The notes under the pieces are model-generated. The model saw only the letters and a list, made by a program, of their open reading frames with translations. It searched no databases and was not told the DNA's origin. A program made the position numbers and the translations under genes. This document shows positions 1 through 3,989 of a DNA stretch of 8,667 nt, in pieces. Source of the DNA: Microcaldota archaeon (GTDB lineage: Archaea > Micrarchaeota > Micrarchaeia > Micrarchaeales > CABMGC01); contig JAJZKF010000024.1 in assembly GCA_021804305.1 (NCBI GenBank), forward strand, positions 1 through 8,667, read 5' to 3'. Position 1 is the stretch's first letter. The number at the start of each line of letters is the position of its first letter.

Positions 1-170
1 ACTGGCGAATATGTAACTGCGGCCGCAACCACGTATAAGTTCGCTCCTTCCCTTTCCAGCTCGTAATAACCCACTCCGCCGAAGCTGCCCCTTCTTGGCT
101 TGTTCTCTCCAAGCGCCAAAGCCACTCTCAGAGCTACGCTCGGTTTTTCCGCTATTATCAGCGTATTCAT
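1..170 (-). CDS. topA: DNA topoisomerase I (type IA), N-terminal fragment
   Basis: The first 56 codons of a gene that runs off the left edge, read from the ATG at 170. The protein opens MNTLIIAEKPSVALRVALAL, the first strand and conserved Glu-Lys-Pro-Ser of the TOPRIM fold at the N-terminus of type IA topoisomerases. A GVGYYELE stretch follows, then VVAAA. In this family the E of EKPS is a metal-binding or catalytic acid, and the enzyme relaxes negative supercoils by single-strand cleavage. It lies 13 nt downstream of the 74-residue membrane protein gene, probably on the same transcript. Oddity: after VVAA the family normally continues VGH plus a hydrophobic residue, but here the last codons read AVTYSP. 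This may be divergence, a frameshift or a contig-end error. A reverse gyrase is unlikely, because its TOPRIM domain is internal. Confidence 0.85.
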   Translation of the reverse strand, partial: MNTLIIAEKPSVALRVALALGENKPRRGSFGGVGYYELEREGANLYVVAAAVTYSP

Positions 171-183
171 ACGATCAGCTTGC

Positions 184-408
184 TTACGCTTTCGCCTTCC
201 GCTGGCTCTTCCTCTGGATCTGCTTCGATTCCTTTGATATCCTATGTGTCATGTAGATGCATAGAAGTATCGCGAGCACAGCGATGACGTAGAACGGTAT
301 CAGGTCTCCGCCGCTAAAAAAGAAGGCTATTATTGCGGCAATGCTCAGCACAACGACTCCTGCCGCGACAGCAACAGAGCGCATATCTTCCTCGCTGAGC
401 CTTTCCAT
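184..408 (-). CDS. Small two-helix membrane protein, unknown function
   Basis: A 74-residue protein from the ATG at 408, family not recognised. The first 10 residues are charged. Two hydrophobic helices follow at about residues 11-31 and 36-53, joined by a short GGD turn. The last 20 residues are strongly basic (HRISKESKQIQRKSQRKAKA), so the positive-inside rule puts both ends in the cytoplasm. The basic tail could bind nucleic acid or acidic lipid, but nothing else supports that. The gene lies 57 nt after ribK and 13 nt before topA on the same strand. No clear TATA box or strong Shine-Dalgarno sequence is seen before it, so it is probably read through from ribK. That it is a real gene is supported by its operon position and clean two-helix profile. 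Confidence 0.65.
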   Translation of the reverse strand: MERLSEEDMRSVAVAAGVVVLSIAAIIAFFFSGGDLIPFYVIAVLAILLCIYMTHRISKESKQIQRKSQRKAKA

Positions 409-465
409 ATCATATTCTTTCTAGAGCTAAGGCTAAAACACTTGTGGTCTGCCTGAACCAAAGTC

Positions 466-864
466 TCAAAGGGAAGCTGTTATGCGTAGTATGCTCCCGT
501 CCCTGAGTTTCAGGCTTTTCCTCAGTCCGCAGCCGGAGATCACTTCAACAACGTCCTTGTGGCTGCTCATCTCAGGCACCACAATCGCCGCTGCAATTCC
601 TATGACCTTGCACCTGTATGCCACCGCGCCGCCATAACGCTTCCCGTTAACAGTGCCGCCTTCTATGCGCAGTCCTTCCTCTCTCTTCAGATTTTCAAAG
701 CTGATGAGATCCTCGCCTTCTACCTTCACGTTCAGCGTGCCGGGATAAGGGTCAAATCCAAGCGCATCAGCGAACTGCCTGCGGTAGTGCTCCATGGACA
801 AGAATATCCTGCCTTTTCCCAGGCCCGTCACAATCTCCCCCCTTATTGCTATCTCGTGCTCCAT
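466..864 (-). CDS. ribK: CTP-dependent riboflavin kinase (archaeal RibK)
   Basis: Phosphorylates riboflavin to FMN, with CTP as donor in the characterised archaeal family. The 132-residue protein matches my memory of Methanocaldococcus MJ0056 along its length: the glycine-rich GLGKGRIFLS loop at residues 14-23, GFDPYPGTLNVKV at 36-48 (with the T and N of the Mg-nucleotide site), VVPEMSSHK at 95-103 and LRKSLKLRDG near the end. The ATG at 864 is chosen because the protein then begins just before the GEIVTGLG motif, as in relatives, and because a TATA box is centred about 32 nt upstream. A TTG at 891 would add nine residues (MPVNRDRNF) but would lie almost inside that TATA box. Unlike some euryarchaeal RbkR proteins, it has no N-terminal helix-turn-helix, so it is the enzyme alone. 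Family assignment is confident. Confidence 0.94.
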   Translation of the reverse strand: MEHEIAIRGEIVTGLGKGRIFLSMEHYRRQFADALGFDPYPGTLNVKVEGEDLISFENLKREEGLRIEGGTVNGKRYGGAVAYRCKVIGIAAAIVVPEMSSHKDVVEVISGCGLRKSLKLRDGSILRITASL

Positions 865-892
865 GAAGTTCCTATCCCTATTCACCGGCAAG

Positions 893-900
893 ACTTATAG
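893..900 (-). promoter_or_regulatory. TATA box for ribK
   Basis: The minus strand reads CTATAAGT. Its centre is about 32 nt before the chosen ribK ATG, so initiation about 26 nt downstream would give a nearly leaderless mRNA. The lon promoter has the same spacing. This also argues against the TTG start at 891. Confidence 0.55.
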
Positions 901-909
901 CCTTTCATT

Positions 910-922
910 GTGATCTAATCAC
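910..922. promoter_or_regulatory. 13-bp dyad in the ribK / SMR divergent promoter region
   Basis: GTGATCTAATCAC has perfect 5-bp arms around a CTA centre. It lies just upstream of the ribK TATA box and 21-33 nt before the SMR start, where that gene's own TATA box would be expected; none stronger is seen there. A dimeric regulator bound here could act on both genes. This is inferred from symmetry and position only. Confidence 0.35.
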
Positions 923-942
923 CGCTTCAGAGTTTTGGTCCG

Positions 943-1302
943 ATGGTCAGCGAGATTGTTATAGTTTCTGCCACGCTCTGCGCAGCTTTCATAGCTGCGT
1001 TGGCACAGTATCTATTCAAGCGTTCCATGCCCAAGATCAGCCTGAATCCGCGCAGCCTGTTCCTCCTCATAAAAGACAAGGGCATAGTTCTCGGAGCGCT
1101 GCTATATCTCGTAAGCCTTGTTATCTACCTGTATGCGCTTAGGCACGGCGAGCTCTCCTTTGTATATCCGACATTCGCAAGTGCTTTTGTATTTGTATTT
1201 CTGATGTCACATTTTGTGCTGAAGGAGGGCATCTCACGGAGGAGGGCTCTGGGCATGGCTGCAATAATCGCAGGTATAATCATAGTGGCGGTAACTTACT
1301 GA
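943..1302 (+). CDS. SMR/EamA-like four-helix membrane protein, subunit 1
   Basis: A 119-residue protein with four helices at about residues 4-25, 48-66, 71-92 and 100-118, the size and layout of small multidrug resistance proteins and single EamA-type halves. The end, with LKEGISRRRALGMAAIIAG, fits the last two helices of that superfamily. Helix 1 lacks the membrane-embedded glutamate that classical SMR drug antiporters use. It carries an AQYLFK motif instead, recalling the GQ-x-x-x-K of ArnE/ArnF-type lipid-sugar flippases. Positive charges crowd loops 1 and 3 (K26, R27, K31, R37, K44, K46; K94, R99-R101) and are nearly absent elsewhere, predicting both termini outside. It overlaps the next gene by one base (TGATG), so translation is probably coupled. 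The substrate is unknown; a lipid-linked sugar is a guess. Confidence 0.78.
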   Translation: MVSEIVIVSATLCAAFIAALAQYLFKRSMPKISLNPRSLFLLIKDKGIVLGALLYLVSLVIYLYALRHGELSFVYPTFASAFVFVFLMSHFVLKEGISRRRALGMAAIIAGIIIVAVTY

Positions 1303-1640
1303 TGGAGATGGGCGAGAAAAACAAGGCGAAGCTGGTCATGATGATGCTTTTCAGCGCACTTCTTGGCAGCGGAGGCCAGCTCTTCTTCAAGCTGGCCTTC
1401 TCTCCCGGCCCCTTCGCCATCCTGCTCGCAATAGGAGTGGCACTTTACCTCTCTTCCACTGTCATATACTTCTACGTACTGGGAAGGAGCCACCTCAGCT
1501 GGACATACGGATTCACCGGCCTCAGTTACATATTCGCCAGTCTGCTCGCCTCACTTGTGCTTGGCGAGTCGATAGGCATCCTGCGCTGGACAGGGATCGG
1601 ACTGATAGCGATAGGCACGGCAATGATAGGCACAAGCTAG
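1302..1640 (+). CDS. SMR/EamA-like four-helix membrane protein, subunit 2
   Basis: A 112-residue partner of the preceding gene. Helices lie at about residues 10-28, 38-60, 66-88 and 94-110. Helix 1 ends in SGGQLFFK, the same Q-x-x-F-K pattern as subunit 1, and again has no acidic residue in helix 1. VLGESIGILRWTGIGLIAIG is a typical EamA/SMR end. Charges are reversed relative to subunit 1: K6, K8 and K10 before helix 1 and R62 in loop 2, against only K30 and R95 in loops 1 and 3, so both termini are predicted inside. Such tandem pairs of opposite topology form antiparallel heterodimers in known SMR systems (EbrAB type). The ATG at 1302 overlaps the previous stop; an ATG at 1308 is possible. 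Its stop is one base from the convergent ABC permease stop. Confidence 0.78.
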   Translation: MEMGEKNKAKLVMMMLFSALLGSGGQLFFKLAFSPGPFAILLAIGVALYLSSTVIYFYVLGRSHLSWTYGFTGLSYIFASLLASLVLGESIGILRWTGIGLIAIGTAMIGTS

Positions 1641-1641
1641 G

Positions 1642-2430
1642 TCATGCCGTTATGAATCTCTCCCTCTCGAAGAGCCTTACTCCCAGGGTAACCACTGCAG
1701 CCGCGGATATAATGAGCACCGAGAGCATGCCTATGAAGAATCCTGCCGAGAGCCGCGAGATATTGAATATAGATGCAAAAGGTATGACCAGTATCGGCAG
1801 TATCAGGAGTGTGCTGATCTGCTGCGATTCCTTAACGCCCCTCGCTCTCGATGATACTATCACAACAAGTCCTATGGTGGTGAGCGCAAGGAACGGCGCG
1901 TTAAGGAGCATAAGCCACCAGCTCTCGTTCGGGAACAGTAAGACCCCGAAGCTTCTCATAGAAATGTAATCGGTTATGCCTGCGTATATTGCGAATACCG
2001 CGGCAGTTAGCGCTATGGACGGTATGAACGAAGAGGCCATCTTTCCTATAAGCAGTTCGGAGTTCGTTATCGGAGAGGAGAGCAGCGCTTCGGCAGTCTT
2101 TCTCTCCTTCTCTCCCGCGAAGCTGTCCGCGGCAATTACCGAAGCGGTTATGATGGGCATGGTGAGGAAGACGGGGCCTAGGACGTTGGTAGAGAAGAAC
2201 GATAGGAATGCAAGTCCTGTATGGCCGTACGTTGTGACTCCGCTTATCCCAAGAATCCTCGATGCGAACTGCGGCCCTGCGTACTTTGTTATGTATGATG
2301 TGAAGAGCGGTAGCGCGATCGAAAAAAAGAGGGGTATGAATATCATCGGCCCGAATATCTCTATACTCGAGAATACCTCCCTGAGATCCTTCACCGAGAC
2401 CGCAAATGCCCTTGCGCTATCCATCGGCAT
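1642..2430 (-). CDS. ABC-2 type transporter permease (NatB-like)
   Basis: The membrane subunit of an ABC exporter, 262 residues. Six helices are plausible at about 24-45, 83-103, 131-150, 170-194, 206-223 and 229-252. The family hallmark is at residues 102-130: DSFAGEKERKTAEALLSSP followed by LLIGK, the cytosolic segment after the second helix in NatB/ABC-2 permeases, thought to contact the ATPase. A long, likely external loop separates helices 1 and 2. The gene begins within the last 14 nt of the ATPase gene, so translation is probably coupled and the two proteins should work together, probably with two copies of each. An ATG at 2424 would remove only two residues. The substrate cannot be told; this family includes sodium, drug and lipid or polysaccharide exporters. 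Confidence 0.86.
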   Translation of the reverse strand: MPMDSARAFAVSVKDLREVFSSIEIFGPMIFIPLFFSIALPLFTSYITKYAGPQFASRILGISGVTTYGHTGLAFLSFFSTNVLGPVFLTMPIITASVIAADSFAGEKERKTAEALLSSPITNSELLIGKMASSFIPSIALTAAVFAIYAGITDYISMRSFGVLLFPNESWWLMLLNAPFLALTTIGLVVIVSSRARGVKESQQISTLLILPILVIPFASIFNISRLSAGFFIGMLSVLIISAAAVVTLGVRLFERERFITA

Positions 2431-3343
2431 TCCCCATCAGCTTGCTTATGTTCTGCCCCAACGAATTTACGTTTATCACCCTCCCGCCAGCCTCAGATAT
2501 CTTTGTTATGAGCTCGGGTATCTCCTCTACTGAAGAGACCTCTGCCTTAAGTATCCTGTCCGAAACCTTCGTCATTCTGACTCCCACAAGCCTCTTTTTC
2601 CATTCGTCTATCCTATTTGCCGTAGTTATTTCTATCTCAAGTTCCGATATCGATCCTAGCATCTCTCCTATCTCCCCGTATCTCAGCATTCTGCCCTTGT
2701 CTATCAGGAGGGCAACATTGCCTATCCTGAAAAGCTCCTCAAGCCTCTGTGTTGCGTAGAGTATTGTCGCGCCTCCTCGGGCAAGCCTGTTCAGCATGCC
2801 GTGAAGTCTCTCTGAAGATCTCTGGTCAAGAAAGGCACTCGGCTCGTCAAGCAGTATGACGCTCGGCCTGTTCATGAATGCCCTGCATAGCGCTATCTTC
2901 TGCTTAGTGCCTCTGCTCAGCTCTCCAAGCTTCCTGTCCCTGTATTCCGAAGCGCCGAATGCACGCAGGAGCTTTCCAAGTTCCGCCTCGAAGTTCCTTA
3001 TTCTGTAAAGCCTCGCAAAGAACTTCATGTTTTCGAAGCATGTCAGATCATCATAAAGCGCATAGTTTTCCCCGAGGAAAGAGACGCGCTCCCTCTTTAC
3101 CGTATCCAGCGTGTAAGCGTCCTCTCCAAGGACCATCGTCCTTCCGCTTGTGGGCTTGTAGAGTCCTGCAATCATCTTCAGCAGCGTGCTCTTCCCAGCG
3201 CCATTTGGGCCAAGGACATTCACTATCTCTCCCCTTCCAGCCGAGAAGCTGACATCGGCAAGCGCCAAGGCGCTACCGAATGCCTTTCCAACGCCTTCGG
3301 CTACTATCGGATGCCTACCCTCCTCCCTTGTTATGCCTTCCAT
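2417..3343 (-). CDS. ABC transporter ATP-binding protein, atypical Q- and switch-residues
   Basis: The ATPase of the exporter, 308 residues, cytoplasmic and bound to the permease. Walker A is GPNGAGKST at 45-53, the signature motif LSRGT at 142-146, Walker B VILLDEP at 162-168 and the D-loop SAFLD at 169-173. The LSRGTKQKIALCRAF segment is typical of the NatA/CcmA export group. Two key positions differ from consensus: the Q-loop glutamine appears as E92 (FLGENYALYDDL, a substitution found among NatA-like proteins), and the switch histidine is Q199 (LYATQRLEEL), which is rarer. Residues about 235-308 form an extra C-terminal domain common in this group. The start at 3343 is the first ATG that gives a normal N-terminus. 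The presumed promoter lies about 95 nt upstream, leaving room for a short leader ORF. Confidence 0.9.
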   Translation of the reverse strand: MEGITREEGRHPIVAEGVGKAFGSALALADVSFSAGRGEIVNVLGPNGAGKSTLLKMIAGLYKPTSGRTMVLGEDAYTLDTVKRERVSFLGENYALYDDLTCFENMKFFARLYRIRNFEAELGKLLRAFGASEYRDRKLGELSRGTKQKIALCRAFMNRPSVILLDEPSAFLDQRSSERLHGMLNRLARGGATILYATQRLEELFRIGNVALLIDKGRMLRYGEIGEMLGSISELEIEITTANRIDEWKKRLVGVRMTKVSDRILKAEVSSVEEIPELITKISEAGGRVINVNSLGQNISKLMGNADG

Positions 3344-3354
3344 CCCATCGGCAC

Positions 3355-3402
3355 CTATTTTCCGCGTCCGGCAGACATGCTCATTCCTGTGTCATTCTTC
3401 AT
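3355..3402 (-). CDS. Possible 15-residue leader ORF upstream of the ABC operon
   Basis: An ATG at 3402 opens MKNDTGMSMSAGRGK and stops at 3355, 11 nt before the ABC ATPase start. The TATA-like box at 3435-3442 is about 36 nt before this ATG, close to the spacing at ribK and lon, so this would be the first AUG of the mRNA. An ORF this short can arise by chance, and its peptide resembles nothing I know. The alternative is that the whole stretch is simply an untranslated leader. Confidence 0.2.
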   Translation of the reverse strand: MKNDTGMSMSAGRGK

Positions 3403-3410
3403 CCCGCCAC

Positions 3411-3422
3411 CCTAGTACTAGG
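3411..3422. promoter_or_regulatory. Perfect 12-bp palindrome at the predicted ABC operon start site
   Basis: CCTAGTACTAGG is fully self-complementary. It starts just downstream of the TATA-like box at 3435-3442 on the minus strand and covers or touches the expected transcription start near 3412. That is a classic place for a repressor. No regulator gene lies next to it. Confidence 0.4.
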
Positions 3423-3434
3423 TAAACTGAATAT

Positions 3435-3442
3435 TATTTAAA
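3435..3442 (-). promoter_or_regulatory. TATA-like box for the ABC transporter operon
   Basis: The minus strand reads TTTAAATA inside a longer AT-rich tract (about 3431-3443). It is the best TATA candidate upstream of the ATPase gene, predicting transcription from about 3412 and a leader of about 70 nt before the ATPase ATG. Confidence 0.45.
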
Positions 3443-3599
3443 ACAGTGAGCGGAAATCCTGGATTCCGGGGTGCCGAATATCTAAAGACATGACATAAAC
3501 GCACAAACAATGTACATGTGTGGTAATTGCCCAAATGGACGGTAAGTCCTGATTCACTGAAGCCTCTAAAAAGGCAAGAATCGAAGTACCATAAATTGA

Positions 3600-3719
3600 T
3601 GCGCCTCACCGACGCGGCGATTGCATGAATTCAGAAGAAACCCGCGTCTTTCGCCGGTGCTGCAGTGTCACAAACGTCGCATTACAACCGCACGCATCGA
3701 TTTTCTCCCTCGGTGCGCA
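3600..3719 (+). ncRNA. Candidate structured RNA in a GC-rich island
   Basis: The ends of this 57% GC block can pair. TGCG (3600-3603) pairs with CGCA (3716-3719) and, after a 3-nt CCT bulge, CACCGA (3607-3612) pairs with TCGGTG (3710-3715), making a 10-bp closing stem. A second stem, CGCGG (3613-3617) with CCGCG (3642-3646), starts directly next to it and could stack coaxially. The remaining 60 nt show only weak pairing. An ATAAATT stretch at 3591-3597 is a poor TATA candidate, and a hairpin with a T run lies just downstream at 3730-3764. It resembles no RNA family I know. Stems of 6-7 bp occur by chance in this length, so this is a hypothesis. The strand is assumed from the downstream T run. 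Confidence 0.25.
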
Positions 3720-3729
3720 ATACTAAGGT

Positions 3730-3764
3730 AAAACACATAAGTAGCAATACTTATAAGTGTTTTT
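3730..3764. terminator. AT-rich hairpin with GCAA loop and T run (possible terminator)
   Basis: AAAACACATAAGTA (3730-3743) pairs with TACTTAT (3748-3754) and, after a 2-nt AA bulge, GTGTTTT (3757-3763): 14 pairs closed by the four-base loop GCAA, a GNRA-type tetraloop on the plus strand. The 3' arm runs into TTTTT, so it could end a transcript coming from 3600-3720. The minus strand gives a similar hairpin ending in TTTT. It also contains ACTTATAAGT, which could be a TATA box, so a promoter element is the main alternative. Confidence 0.4.
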
Positions 3765-3772
3765 GTACAAAA
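3761..3772. promoter_or_regulatory. Perfect 12-bp palindrome TTTTGTACAAAA
   Basis: Fully self-complementary and overlapping the T run of the preceding hairpin. It is a plausible dimeric regulator site. It lies about 180 nt from the lon TATA box and about 320 nt from the ABC one, so its target is unclear. Confidence 0.3.
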
Positions 3773-3781
3773 CTGTTTCAT

Positions 3782-3823
3782 GCGTTTAGAGTAATCTATT
3801 TATCTTCCCCACCCTCTAAACGC
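3782..3823. repeat. Inverted repeat with perfect 10-bp arms
   Basis: GCGTTTAGAG (3782-3791) and CTCTAAACGC (3814-3823) are exact reverse complements around a 22-nt spacer that is pyrimidine-rich on its right side. On the plus strand, TACCTTTTATAA follows, so a weak terminator is possible. A paired operator or small structured RNA is equally possible. No second copy is seen in the window. Confidence 0.45.
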
Positions 3824-3935
3824 TACCTTTTATAACTTTCCTGTAGCCGAGCTTAGGTATAATTTTTCATGCGGTTTTACGGGAACGACCCTCTTTCTGC
3901 ACGCAATCCACAAAAACAAAAGCCTTCTAGATTCG

Positions 3936-3951
3936 CATAGAATCATAGAAT
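3936..3951. repeat. Tandem 8-bp direct repeat next to the lon TATA box
   Basis: CATAGAAT occurs twice back to back (3936-3943 and 3944-3951), ending two bases before the lon TATA box and covering the BRE position. Direct repeats there are candidate sites for a regulator of lon. An overlapping small dyad GATTC-gcata-GAATC (3930-3944) offers an alternative reading. Confidence 0.45.
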
Positions 3952-3953
3952 GA

Positions 3954-3961
3954 TATATAAA
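3954..3961 (+). promoter_or_regulatory. TATA box of the lon-top6A operon
   Basis: TATATAAA is centred about 32 nt before the lon ATG. Initiation about 25 nt downstream would leave a leader of only a few nucleotides, in line with the absence of a Shine-Dalgarno sequence before the ATG. Confidence 0.7.
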
Positions 3962-3989
3962 GATTAAAGCAAGAGTAGAATCAGATACG

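Larger units (their letters stand above)
3403..3989. other. Gene-poor divergent region between the ABC and lon operons
   Basis: No convincing protein gene is present. Base composition changes in blocks by count: 3441-3600 is 42% GC, 3601-3720 is 57% and 3721-3990 is 35%. The region holds the ABC promoter, a near-dyad at 3451-3468 (CGGAAATCCTGGATTCCG), the GC-rich island, three further inverted repeats between 3730 and 3823, extra TATA-like stretches at 3828-3835 and about 3857-3863, and the lon promoter. I looked for the tRNA T-arm motif and for SRP, RNase P and 5S rRNA signatures on both strands and saw none. A GCCT/AGGC mini-hairpin at 3562-3575 is too short to interpret. Confidence 0.6.

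Noticed and set aside
19..26. GCGGCCGC (NotI site) as a cloning-vector junction
   Set aside because: The bases encode the expected Ala-Ala of topA, so the site is explained by coding. It is kept only as a caution in the topA finding.
559..900. 113-codon plus-strand frame across ribK
   Set aside because: It is antisense to the well-supported riboflavin kinase, and its translation has no family features.
1976..2533. 185-codon plus-strand frame opposite the ABC permease and ATPase
   Set aside because: It is a shadow of two confident genes; its apparent hydrophobic runs mirror the permease helices.
3541..3600. C/D box guide RNA suggested by two CTGA copies and a TTGATG stretch
   Set aside because: The order and spacing do not give C-D'-C'-D boxes, and the C-box match is imperfect.
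3418..3609. 63-codon minus-strand frame in the intergenic region
   Set aside because: It has a GTG start, unusual aromatic and Cys content, no ribosome site, and overlaps the ABC promoter and palindrome.
3440..3960. tRNA, SRP RNA, RNase P RNA or 5S rRNA in the long intergenic region
   Set aside because: No GGTTCGAATCC-type T arm, acceptor stem pair or family signature was seen on either strand.
3780..3960. CRISPR or other array suggested by repeated short motifs
   Set aside because: There is only one inverted repeat and one 8-bp tandem pair, with no regular repeat-spacer pattern.
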